A stretch of DNA of 64,000 nucleotides. Source: an uncultured Algibacter sp. GTDB lineage: Bacteria > Bacteroidota > Bacteroidia > Flavobacteriales > Flavobacteriaceae. The notes beneath the pieces are model-generated. The model made no database searches. It was not told the DNA's origin and saw only the letters and a program-made list of their open reading frames with translations. The translations under genes were made by a program, and so were the position numbers. Shown here piece by piece: positions 36,445 to 44,945 of the stretch. The DNA is taken from contig NZ_CANMAU010000004.1 of NCBI RefSeq assembly GCF_947495925.1, positions 62,001-126,000 on the forward strand, written 5' to 3'. Position 1 is the stretch's first letter. Every line of letters starts with the position of its first letter.

Positions 36445-37065
36445 ATGATAGCAAGATGGTGCATTAGTGCTTTTATTTTCTTACTGACTTTGTTTGGTGT
36501 TATTTCGCAGCAACAAATAGCTGTCCCTAACCAGGAGATTATATTACAGTTTTCAGATATTGAATTAACCTCTGAAGACGCTAAACACACTATTTTAATT
36601 GTAAGAAAGCAACTTGAGGCGTTGGGTGTTGAAAATATTCAAATTAAGTCTCAGGGAAATGGTAAGCTAAAAATTAGCTACTACTGTGATGCTGATATTT
36701 CTAGCATAAAAAACAGTTTTGCCAAAGCACATAATTTAGATCTTAACTATCAAAGTGGCACAACAGGTAGGGGGGCTTCAGAATTTCCTTCTCCTGAAAA
36801 TAGTATTGCATATAATATTAATGTCTACGAAATTCAATCTTCGAGTGATTCAGGTTGGGATTTTGACGGTGCTTTTACATTAGAAGTAGAAGTTAAAAGT
36901 GACCGGTTTTTAGATCCAAATATTAATTTCTCTGCTGGGAATTTGGAGCTTAAGCGTTTAACCCAAGTTTCAAATGTAGCTTTTAGGGTTCAAAAGAACG
37001 TCTCTGTTGCTATTAGAGAGACGTTACATACCATACCTGAAGTTCGAGCAGGACCATTATTGTAG
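36445..37065 (+). CDS. Secreted protein with SecD-P1-like domain, upstream of secDF
   Basis: A 206-residue protein with a signal peptide or anchor (RWCISAFIFLLTLFGVIS). The segment VRKQLEALGVENIQIKSQGN, followed by GKLKISYYCDADISSIKNSF, parallels SecD's VLRKRIDEFGVTSPNIQRLG and RILVELPGVKDVERATSLL in the adjacent SecDF: same [VI]xRK..[ED].[LF]GV....I spacing, then G-N, a beta strand, D-[IV] and a helix. It may therefore carry a stand-alone ferredoxin-like P1 fold. This homology is by eye only. A second half (from about residue 105) has no known motif. secDF starts 207 bp downstream. Confidence 0.75.
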   Translation: MIARWCISAFIFLLTLFGVISQQQIAVPNQEIILQFSDIELTSEDAKHTILIVRKQLEALGVENIQIKSQGNGKLKISYYCDADISSIKNSFAKAHNLDLNYQSGTTGRGASEFPSPENSIAYNINVYEIQSSSDSGWDFDGAFTLEVEVKSDRFLDPNINFSAGNLELKRLTQVSNVAFRVQKNVSVAIRETLHTIPEVRAGPLL

Positions 37066-37231
37066 TTGAGGTTTGTTTATATCAGATTCTTTTGAGGTGA
37101 ATAAGAGCCGAAAAGAATCGCTCTATAAATTTGTATTACTCAAAATTTTCCGAAAAAAGCCTTCTGTTTAAAAAAGAAGGTATTCAACCTTATTTAAATT
37201 TAACATACTGTCAAATGTACGAGGTAAATTC

Positions 37232-37239
37232 TATATTTG
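37232..37239 (+). promoter_or_regulatory. -7 box TATATTTG for secDF
   Basis: An exact TAnnTTTG 33 nt before the secDF ATG at 37273. Confidence 0.6.
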
Positions 37240-37272
37240 CCCGTTTAAAAAATTGATCAAAAAAATTAAAAA

Positions 37273-40263
37273 ATGCAAAACAAAGGATTAGTAAAACTAT
37301 TTGCTATTTTGTTTGGATTGGTAAGTCTTTATCAACTTTCATTCACATTCAAATCAAGTCAAATAGAAAATGAAGCAGAGGAAATAGCTATAAATGCAGT
37401 TTCTGAAACAGAGGACGATTATCGTGCTAAACGTAGTCAAGAAGAAGCAAATTATTTACAGTCAATCGCTACTGATACTGTTTATAATATTGGTATTGCA
37501 AAGTTCACTTATAACGAAGTGAAACAAAAGGCCATGAATCTTGGTCTAGATTTAAAAGGAGGAATTAATGTAATTCTTCAAGTATCTGTAAAAGACATTT
37601 TAAAAGGGCTTGCAAATAATACTAGCGATCCTGTATTTAATAAGGCTTTAGATGATGCTTCAGAATTGCAAAAAAATAGTCAAAACACATATTTAGAAGA
37701 TTTCTTTGTTGCATTTGATGCTATTAAGGGAGATACAAAATTAGCATCTCCAGATATATTTTATACTAAAGCTTTAGATGGCGAAATAGATGGAAGTATG
37801 TCTGATGATGATGTAAAAGGCATTATAGAAACCAAGATTGACGAGTCTATTGTTTCTGCTTTTGAAGTATTGCGCAAACGTATTGACGAGTTTGGGGTAA
37901 CATCACCAAACATTCAACGTTTAGGGAACTCAGGACGTATTTTAGTAGAATTACCCGGTGTAAAAGATGTTGAACGTGCTACAAGTTTATTACAAAGTAC
38001 GGCGCAGTTAGAATTTTGGGATGCTTATAAAGGCGAGCAATTCTTTCCGTTTTTGGCTCAAGCTAATGAAGTTTTGAAAGGTATTGTTGAAGAAAAAGTA
38101 GATGGAGAGGTAGAGCCGCAAGATGAGGAAGATGCACAAGATTCTCAGATTGATGATTTACTGGGTGATGCTGAAACAGATTCAACGGCCGTTCAAGCTG
38201 CTAATCCAATTTTTGATTTACTAAGAGGGCAAGGATACCAAGGAGGACCAATTATTGCGAAGTTTGAAATTAAAGATAAGGCTAAAGTTATTGATTACTT
38301 AAACAAATCAGAAGTTAGAGCTTTACTACCTGCCGAACAACGTTATGTTAAGTTTGTTTTTGGTAAGCCAGAAAAGGGTAGCGAGCTTGTAGATTTATAT
38401 GCTTTAGTAGGAAACAGAGAAAATGTACCTCAATTAAGTGGCGCTGTAGTAACGGATGCTAGAAACCAATTTGGCCCAACAGGAAATTCGGAAGTGTCTA
38501 TGCAGATGAATGCAAAAGGAGCAAAAATTTGGGAAGAAATGACCGGCAAGGCATATACGCAAGGGAGCCAAATAGCTATTGTTTTAGATGACGTTGTATA
38601 TTCTGCTCCAGGTGTAACTACAGGACCAATTGCTGGTGGTAGTTCTTCTATTTCTGGAGATTTTACATTAAATGAGGCCATAGATTTAGCAAACGTATTG
38701 CGTGCTGGTAAATTACCTGCTTCTGCAGATATTATTCAAAGTGAGGTGGTTGGACCTTCTTTAGGTAAAGAAGCTATAGAAAGTGGTACCATGTCTTTCT
38801 TAATCGCATTGGCCTTAGTGTTAATTTGGATGATCTTTTATTATGGAAAAGCTGGTGGATTTGCTGATATCGCAATGATGTTAAACATCGTATTAATCTT
38901 TGGTGTTTTATCTGGATTAGGAGCTGTGTTGACTTTACCTGGTATTGCTGGTATTGTATTAACTATTGGTATGTCTGTGGATGCTAACGTACTTATTTTT
39001 GAGCGCATTAGAGAAGAGTTAGCTAAAGGTAAGGGGCAGTTAGAATCTATTCAAGATGGATTTAGCAATGCCTTATCTTCAATTTTAGATGCTAACATTA
39101 CTACTGGTTTAACAGCATTGATTTTATTTATATTTGGGACAGGTCCTATAAAAGGTTTTGCAACTACTTTATTAATTGGTATTGCTACATCATTATTTAC
39201 CGCAATATTTATTACTAGATTGTTAATTGATTGGTATGCGAATAAAGGAGGTAAGCTGGATTTCTCTACAGGAATTACTAAAAACTTATTTAGAAATATC
39301 AATATTGAATTCTTAACGAAGCGTAAAGTGGCTTATGCAATTTCGGGTGCTTTCATTCTTTTAAGTTTAGGTTCATTATTTACAAATAGTTTAGATCAAG
39401 GTGTAGATTTTGTTGGAGGTAGGACGTATCAAGTACGTTTTGCTCAAGATGTTTCAGCCTCTGAAATTACGAACTTACTATCTGATCCTGCTGTTTTTGG
39501 TAGTGCAGATGCTAAAACATTTGGTTCTGAAAATCAGTTGAAAATTACAACGAAATATAAGGTAAACGAATCTGGTTCAGCTATTGACGAAGAAATTAGA
39601 AAATCACTTTATACGGCATTAGTACCCCATTTAGAAGGTATATCTTATGAAAAATTCATTGATCTAAATGATGAGAATAAACAAGTAGGATTATTAGAAT
39701 CTTATAAAGTAACACCAACCATTGCAGATGATATTAAGCAAGCGTCACTTTGGGCGGTATTAGGGTCATTGATAGTAGTGTTCTTATATATCTTATTCAG
39801 ATTTAAAAAATGGCAATATTCTTTAGGAGCGGTTGCTGCTGTATTTCATGATGTATTAATCGTATTGGGTGTATTCTCTTTAACTTATAAGTTTATGCCG
39901 TTTAATATGGAAATAAACCAAGCGTTTATCGCAGCTATTCTTACAGTAATTGGTTACTCATTAAATGATACGGTGGTTGTCTTTGATAGAATTCGTGAAT
40001 TCTTTAATGAGCATACAACATGGAAATTTGATAAAGTGGTTAACGCATCATTGAGCAGTACATTAAGTAGAACATTAAATACTTCTTTGACTACATTAGT
40101 GGTATTATTGGCAATCTTTATTTTTGGTGGAGATTCGATAAGAGGCTTTATGTTTGCTTTGATAGTTGGTGTTATTGTTGGTACCTATTCATCATTATTT
40201 ATTGCAACGCCAATAATGTACGATACTGTAAACAAATTGGAAGAGAAGAAGAAGAAAAGTTAA
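37273..40263 (+). CDS. secDF: Protein translocase SecDF (fused SecD and SecF)
   Basis: A 996-residue inner-membrane translocon accessory that uses proton motive force to pull secreted proteins outward. The SecD half has the D1 motif LGLDLKGGINVILQV, a periplasmic P1 region (VLRKRIDEFGV, VELPGVKDV), and the D4-D5 membrane block (GIVLTIGMSVDANVLIFER). The SecF half has LDQGVDFVGGRTYQVRF and AILTVIGYSLNDTVVVFDRI. About twelve transmembrane helices are expected. An acidic insertion (EPQDEEDAQDSQIDDLLGD, near 278-296) lies in the periplasmic domain. Fusion of SecD and SecF is normal for Bacteroidota. Confidence 0.97.
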   Translation: MQNKGLVKLFAILFGLVSLYQLSFTFKSSQIENEAEEIAINAVSETEDDYRAKRSQEEANYLQSIATDTVYNIGIAKFTYNEVKQKAMNLGLDLKGGINVILQVSVKDILKGLANNTSDPVFNKALDDASELQKNSQNTYLEDFFVAFDAIKGDTKLASPDIFYTKALDGEIDGSMSDDDVKGIIETKIDESIVSAFEVLRKRIDEFGVTSPNIQRLGNSGRILVELPGVKDVERATSLLQSTAQLEFWDAYKGEQFFPFLAQANEVLKGIVEEKVDGEVEPQDEEDAQDSQIDDLLGDAETDSTAVQAANPIFDLLRGQGYQGGPIIAKFEIKDKAKVIDYLNKSEVRALLPAEQRYVKFVFGKPEKGSELVDLYALVGNRENVPQLSGAVVTDARNQFGPTGNSEVSMQMNAKGAKIWEEMTGKAYTQGSQIAIVLDDVVYSAPGVTTGPIAGGSSSISGDFTLNEAIDLANVLRAGKLPASADIIQSEVVGPSLGKEAIESGTMSFLIALALVLIWMIFYYGKAGGFADIAMMLNIVLIFGVLSGLGAVLTLPGIAGIVLTIGMSVDANVLIFERIREELAKGKGQLESIQDGFSNALSSILDANITTGLTALILFIFGTGPIKGFATTLLIGIATSLFTAIFITRLLIDWYANKGGKLDFSTGITKNLFRNINIEFLTKRKVAYAISGAFILLSLGSLFTNSLDQGVDFVGGRTYQVRFAQDVSASEITNLLSDPAVFGSADAKTFGSENQLKITTKYKVNESGSAIDEEIRKSLYTALVPHLEGISYEKFIDLNDENKQVGLLESYKVTPTIADDIKQASLWAVLGSLIVVFLYILFRFKKWQYSLGAVAAVFHDVLIVLGVFSLTYKFMPFNMEINQAFIAAILTVIGYSLNDTVVVFDRIREFFNEHTTWKFDKVVNASLSSTLSRTLNTSLTTLVVLLAIFIFGGDSIRGFMFALIVGVIVGTYSSLFIATPIMYDTVNKLEEKKKKS

Positions 40264-40288
40264 GTCTAATTCTTAATTTGTAAATCAG

Positions 40289-40317
40289 GCCTATTGACTT
40301 TGTTAATAGGCTTTTTT
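40289..40317 (+). terminator. Intrinsic terminator of secDF
   Basis: GCCTATT / AATAGGC forms a 7-bp stem with a nine-base loop followed by a run of seven T residues. Confidence 0.85.
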
Positions 40318-40384
40318 TATGTCATTTCTTAGTGTGTTGAAAATTAGTTTTGAAATTAATAAAGATGATTTTACCCTGGAAGTT

Positions 40385-41791
40385 TTAGTCCTCACTACTA
40401 AAGCTTTTTAATTTTTTATTAAGAATAGGCACATCAATACCAATTACAAATTGCCAGCGTGTGTACTTTAACTGCGTATTTGGTTCGTTAGTGATGTTTG
40501 AGTCTCCAAAGTTAATAGTATATGGGCTTACAAATGAAGTTGAGCTATTTGTGTTCGTTATACCAGATATAATACTTAACCATTTTAATTTCCAATCAAT
40601 TCCAGCACTAAGGTGATAAAAGTCTTCACCAGTATTAATGGATTTATTTTCACTGGTAGAAATATCGAAAATATTGGCACTGTTTTTTAATGAATTAAAA
40701 TCTGTTGAGAAACCACCATAGGCCTTCAGATTATCACGAAGCCTATATTCTACACCAATACCAATGTTAAGGACCGCTTTGCGTTCTTCATCAAAATTTA
40801 CAGGTTCTTGTTCTCCACTGCCAGTATCAATATCTGGTATGGTTAACCTGGTGTATTTAGTCATACTTGTTATATAATCAATATTTAAATGAAATTTTCC
40901 CCTGTTTATAGGAATTCCTGTTCCAACAGATATTCCTAAAGGAACTTTTCTTTTTGCTGTTAAATCATCAAAATTATAATCAAGGTATTGGTTTGATCCA
41001 GGACCAACACCTGAAACAATTTTAGAATAAGAAAAGCTTCCATCTTTAACAACTTCTAAGTAAGGTAAATTTATATTTAAGCCTACAACAAATTTTGGAA
41101 ACTTGTAGTTTGCACCAAGTTTCATAAATAAGCCATAAGATTTTTGATTGAAACTTACGGTATTCTGGTAAAAGGCTATGTCGTCATCACCGGATTCTAC
41201 AATATGATTCACTAAAGAGCTTCCTCCATATTTATACAAAGAAACAAAGGCTGATACACCTAAATTGAAGTTTTCATTTACTTTATAGGCCCAAGAGCCT
41301 CCAGTCCAATCATCTTTTAAGTCTGTATTTAAATTAATATTGGCATGGTGATTTTTTGCATTTGGAAATTGATTTAAAATATCATCGTTAAGATAACTTT
41401 TGCTATAGCTTATGTTCGTATTGTTGTTAGATTTTGTTAAATAGGAATAGGCAAAACGCGTATTGAATAAGTTAAATACTCCACCCGCCATGGTTGAAGC
41501 ACTATTAAACTTGGTACTACTAATTTGAGCATCATCAATTGTAGAGCTTTTGAGTTTTAGGTTTACTAGTTGATAAGCCTTTGCGTTTAAGGAAAAACCA
41601 ACATTGTCTGTGTTAGCTAGGAAAGAAGGGTTGTAATAAGTTAAACCTAAATCTGATACACTACCAGTAACGTTTCCTACTAGTAAAATAGAGCGGTTAC
41701 CAAAGTTATTGAATTTATAATTGCCTTCTTGTGCCCGTCCTAAAAATAAATTCAGTAATAAAACAAAAACCAAGCAGTATTTGAATGACAT
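40385..41791 (-). CDS. Predicted outer-membrane beta-barrel protein (PorV/FadL-like shape)
   Basis: A 468-residue protein with a signal peptide (MSFKYCLVFVLLLNLFLG, cleavage near RAQ). The start is set at ATG 41791, because the in-frame ATG at 41842 adds 17 residues that spoil the signal peptide. The mature part alternates beta strands with turns, begins with NRSILLVGNVTGSVSDLGLTYYNPSFLA, a motif typical of FadL/PorV-type barrels that coat an N-terminal plug, and has a GISVGTGIPINRGKFHLNIDY strand pair. The solute or function is unknown. It is separated from the upstream small gene by a terminator. Confidence 0.8.
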   Translation of the reverse strand: MSFKYCLVFVLLLNLFLGRAQEGNYKFNNFGNRSILLVGNVTGSVSDLGLTYYNPSFLANTDNVGFSLNAKAYQLVNLKLKSSTIDDAQISSTKFNSASTMAGGVFNLFNTRFAYSYLTKSNNNTNISYSKSYLNDDILNQFPNAKNHHANINLNTDLKDDWTGGSWAYKVNENFNLGVSAFVSLYKYGGSSLVNHIVESGDDDIAFYQNTVSFNQKSYGLFMKLGANYKFPKFVVGLNINLPYLEVVKDGSFSYSKIVSGVGPGSNQYLDYNFDDLTAKRKVPLGISVGTGIPINRGKFHLNIDYITSMTKYTRLTIPDIDTGSGEQEPVNFDEERKAVLNIGIGVEYRLRDNLKAYGGFSTDFNSLKNSANIFDISTSENKSINTGEDFYHLSAGIDWKLKWLSIISGITNTNSSTSFVSPYTINFGDSNITNEPNTQLKYTRWQFVIGIDVPILNKKLKSFSSED

Positions 41792-41870
41792 AGTAATTGA
41801 AAATGAATTAAGTAAACTTACTTCTAAAATGAGTGTTTTCAAAGTTTAACAGGATAAATTATATGCCATA

Positions 41871-41902
41871 AAAAAAGCACAAGTTATAACTTGTGCTTTT
41901 TA
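41871..41902 (-). terminator. Intrinsic terminator of the 128-residue secreted protein gene
   Basis: The perfectly palindromic AAAAGCACAAGTT / AACTTGTGCTTTT stem, with flanking A- and T-tracts, lies 20 bp past the stop on the minus strand. Confidence 0.85.
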
Positions 41903-41922
41903 ATTATTTGTAAAATTTGTTT

Positions 41923-42309
41923 TTACATGCCAACAATACTCATGGCTTTCTTAAGTAAATCAGGATTTTTAGTGATATAATCAACGGCTGCTTGGCTCAA
42001 TGATTTGTCTCCTAAAACAGATTTCATTAATCCTTTTAATCCACCAGAGTTTTTAGCTGCCATTCCCATAAGCGCATCTTTAGTGTCTGGGTTAGATTTT
42101 AAGTGATCTATCGTTTTCTCTTGTAGATCTTTGTCTTTCATTAAAGCCTCTTTTATTTGATCTGCTTGACTAGATGAACTTGCTTGTGAAACAGCATCTT
42201 TTCCTGCTTTGTTCAAGTCTTTAGTGTTAACTGATGGTAAGGTTTGAGCACTTAATGTAGCGGTTGCTGAAAATGCTAATGCAATGGTAAAAAATAATAA
42301 TTTTTTCAT
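41923..42309 (-). CDS. Small secreted helical protein, unknown function
   Basis: A 128-residue protein with a signal peptide (MKKLLFFTIALAFSATATLSAQ). The mature part is Ser/Lys/Ala-rich and predicted helical, with an internal echo of DKDLQEKTIDHLKSNPDTK and DKSLSQAAVDYITKNPDLLK suggesting two copies of a helical motif. I recognise no family. It is bracketed by terminators on both sides (41871-41902 and 42336-42364) with only 26 bp between the upstream hairpin and its ATG, so its promoter is not obvious. Confidence 0.75.
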   Translation of the reverse strand: MKKLLFFTIALAFSATATLSAQTLPSVNTKDLNKAGKDAVSQASSSSQADQIKEALMKDKDLQEKTIDHLKSNPDTKDALMGMAAKNSGGLKGLMKSVLGDKSLSQAAVDYITKNPDLLKKAMSIVGM

Positions 42310-42335
42310 AAAGTATTGTTTTATAGATTAATTAA

Positions 42336-42364
42336 AAAAATGGAGGTGTTTAACCTCCATTTTT
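42336..42364 (-). terminator. Intrinsic terminator of sulfatase 1
   Basis: AAAAATGGAGGT / ACCTCCATTTTT forms a perfect 12-bp stem with a five-base loop and a T-tract on the minus strand, 14 bp after the sulfatase stop. Confidence 0.9.
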
Positions 42365-42378
42365 GAATTGTGTTTATT

Positions 42379-43920
42379 TTAATTATTTCCGGGATCCGAT
42401 AATTTATCCATAACATTGTCTAAATTAAACGCTGCGGCTTTCATGCGTGGCGGATATTCTTGAAATGTCTTTAGAAAATTGCCAACATACTCTGAAGCAG
42501 GAAGTAACAAAAATGCATGGTCTAAATACCAATCCCAATAGGTGTTTGATGTTACTGTAGCAAATTCATAAGGGTCTCTTCTTAGATTATATAACAAAGG
42601 AATACGTAAGGTTACAAAAGGTTCTGCCCAAACTTGGAGTGTGCCTTGACTTCTTTGTTCCATAAAGATAACTTTCCAATCATTATAACGTAAGGCGGTT
42701 AAATCACCATCATCTGAAAAGTAGAATAGTTCCTTACGTGGGCTTTTTTCTGATTCCCCTGTTAAATGAGGTAATATATTATACCCATCTAAATGCACTT
42801 TATAGGTTTTTCCTCCAATTGATTTCCCTTTCAACAGTTCATCTTTAATATTTTCATTTCCAGCCGCAGCCAAAAATGTTGGCATCCAATCCATCCCAGA
42901 AACGATTTCATTAGAAACCGAACCGGCTTTGATTTTCCCTGGCCAACGCACCATGGATGGTGTTCTCCAACCACCTTCCCAATTGGTGTTCTTTTCACCT
43001 CTAAAGGCGCTAACAGCGGCATCTGGCCATGAGTTTTTATGAGGGCCATTATCTGTGCCATATTGCACAATAGTATTTTCTGCTACGCCCAATTCATCTA
43101 ATAAATCTAAAAGCTCACCCACATGCATATCATGTTCTACCATACCATCGCCATACTCATTTTGACCAGAAAGACCTCTATGTTCTTCTTTTACATGTGT
43201 TCTGAAATGCATTCTAGTTCCATTCCACCATACAAAAAATGGTTCTCCTGACTTTACAGCCTCTCTAATGAATTTCTTCGCAGCGACAATAGTTTCATCG
43301 TCTACCGTCTCCATACGTTTTTTTGTTAATGGTCCGGTATCTTCAATTTTACCATCAGAATATGAATGTATTACACCTCGAGGTCCAAATCTTTTCGCGA
43401 AATTAGGATACTCAGCAGGATCTGGATAATCTTCTAGTTCAGGCTCTTCTTCGGCATTTAAATGGTATAGGTTTCCGAAAAATTCATCAAATCCATGATT
43501 AGTTGGTAACATCTCATCACGATCTCCTAAATGGTTTTTTCCAAATTGGCCTGTGCGATATCCTAAGGGTTTCAATAATTCTGCAATAGTAGGGTCTTTT
43601 TCGTTGATACCCTCTGCTGCTCCAGGCATACCTACTTTACTTAGTCCAGTTCTAAATACACTCTGTCCTAAAATGAATGACGAACGACCAGCAGTGCAAC
43701 TTTGTTCAGAATAATAATCGGTAAAGATCATACCCTCATTGGCAACTCTATCAATATTAGGGGTTCTATAACCGACTAAGCCCATTGTATAGGCACTGAT
43801 ATTGGATTGACCAATGTCATCTCCCCAAATCACTAGGATATTGGGTTTTTTTTGAGCGTTTACCGACAATGCTAAACAACATATTATCAGGAATACTCCA
43901 AATTGTTTTAATGTTTTCAT
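42379..43920 (-). CDS. Arylsulfatase, family S1 (sulfatase 1)
   Basis: A 513-residue secreted or periplasmic type I sulfatase with signal peptide (MKTLKQFGVFLIICCLALSV, cleavage after NAQ). It hydrolyses sulfate esters with a formylglycine formed from Cys75 in SCTAGRS (C-x-A-x-R). Metal ligands are Asp34 and Asp35 (WGDDIGQ) and the DNG in YGTDNGPH; NHLGDRDE and HFRTHV fit the substrate sulfate site. An unlinked maturase is needed. It opens a sulfatase/DUF3604 island, but a gap of 136 bp and a separate terminator set it apart from the genes upstream. The natural substrate is unknown. Confidence 0.94.
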   Translation of the reverse strand: MKTLKQFGVFLIICCLALSVNAQKKPNILVIWGDDIGQSNISAYTMGLVGYRTPNIDRVANEGMIFTDYYSEQSCTAGRSSFILGQSVFRTGLSKVGMPGAAEGINEKDPTIAELLKPLGYRTGQFGKNHLGDRDEMLPTNHGFDEFFGNLYHLNAEEEPELEDYPDPAEYPNFAKRFGPRGVIHSYSDGKIEDTGPLTKKRMETVDDETIVAAKKFIREAVKSGEPFFVWWNGTRMHFRTHVKEEHRGLSGQNEYGDGMVEHDMHVGELLDLLDELGVAENTIVQYGTDNGPHKNSWPDAAVSAFRGEKNTNWEGGWRTPSMVRWPGKIKAGSVSNEIVSGMDWMPTFLAAAGNENIKDELLKGKSIGGKTYKVHLDGYNILPHLTGESEKSPRKELFYFSDDGDLTALRYNDWKVIFMEQRSQGTLQVWAEPFVTLRIPLLYNLRRDPYEFATVTSNTYWDWYLDHAFLLLPASEYVGNFLKTFQEYPPRMKAAAFNLDNVMDKLSDPGNN

Positions 43921-44056
43921 GAATTAATATTAATAGTTAAGTAATAAAAATACGACTTTACAGTATGACTATCAAAGGATAATATTAAATAATCTTTAAT
44001 AATTGCATAGTTTAGATCTATGGTAAGCATAAGTAGCATAAATCGTGTATTTCCTT

Positions 44057-44863
44057 TTACAGTTTTGGTGGTGCGAACATTGTATTGATATTTAGTCGAA
44101 TGGTAAAATCGCCTCTGCCTGGGCCGCTTACCACATATTCGGTCCCTAAAAACATAGATAGGTTTTTAGCAAATGCTTTTCCAAAATTCACTCCAAGTGG
44201 AATGTTATAAGCGCCGTTTTTCCAGTCAAATTTCATAATAGGCGAAAAGTTCATGAAATAACCTTGGTCAAATATTTTTGTAACAATGGGTTGAAACAAC
44301 ATATAGTTTTGATCTGGTCTTTCTGAACTGCCTCCTAAAGATACATATTGTTGGCCAAGTAAGCCTAAAGTCATTCCAAAGCCTTTAGTCATAAAAACTC
44401 CGGCTAAACCCGGACTCCATTTGCCAGCACCTAAAAGTTCTGAACTTGCTGTTGGTATAATTAATGATGGCCCTATACCTAATAATCCAATCTTTGTTTT
44501 AAAAGCAATGACATCTACTAAAATCAAATCGGATAATCCTGTTGCATCAAGCTGAGAGTTTGGTAGGGTTTGTCCAATTACTGGTACTTCCAAGCGGTAT
44601 ATAGTATAAACCTTTGAGGGATTTTTACTTTTTATAAAAGGCAAGCCAATGGTTTGTGTTGGCTGCATAATTCTACTAATCAAAATTAATTGATCTCCAC
44701 CGTTATCTTTAAAGGTGTAATTTGGTTGAATCTGCAGTTTGGTTACAAATGCCAATGGGTTTGTGGCATTTTGAGCTGCGCCTTTAACGTCGTTTCCGTT
44801 GTCTTGAGAAAATAATAAGCTCGATAGAAATAAGCAAATGCTGGAGATTAAGTAGTTTTTCAT
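44057..44863 (-). CDS. Outer-membrane barrel of the 'neuromedin U'/transporter type
   Basis: A 268-residue protein with signal peptide (MKNYLISSICLFLSSLLFSQ) and a beta-barrel body. LLGIGPSLIIPTASSELLGAGKWSPGLAG is the signature of a barrel family often mislabelled neuromedin U in bacterial genomes, related to MetA-type transporters; NPLAFVTKLQIQPNY at the N-terminus also fits. Function unknown. It lies 83 bp after the DUF748 gene and 137 bp before sulfatase 1, all on the minus strand. Confidence 0.8.
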   Translation of the reverse strand: MKNYLISSICLFLSSLLFSQDNGNDVKGAAQNATNPLAFVTKLQIQPNYTFKDNGGDQLILISRIMQPTQTIGLPFIKSKNPSKVYTIYRLEVPVIGQTLPNSQLDATGLSDLILVDVIAFKTKIGLLGIGPSLIIPTASSELLGAGKWSPGLAGVFMTKGFGMTLGLLGQQYVSLGGSSERPDQNYMLFQPIVTKIFDQGYFMNFSPIMKFDWKNGAYNIPLGVNFGKAFAKNLSMFLGTEYVVSGPGRGDFTIRLNINTMFAPPKL

Positions 44864-44945
44864 ATCAATTTTTATTGGGTATAGAAAATAACAATGTCTG
44901 TTTTAAATGTATTAATTCCATTCCCACATTTATGAGTAAAAAAAA

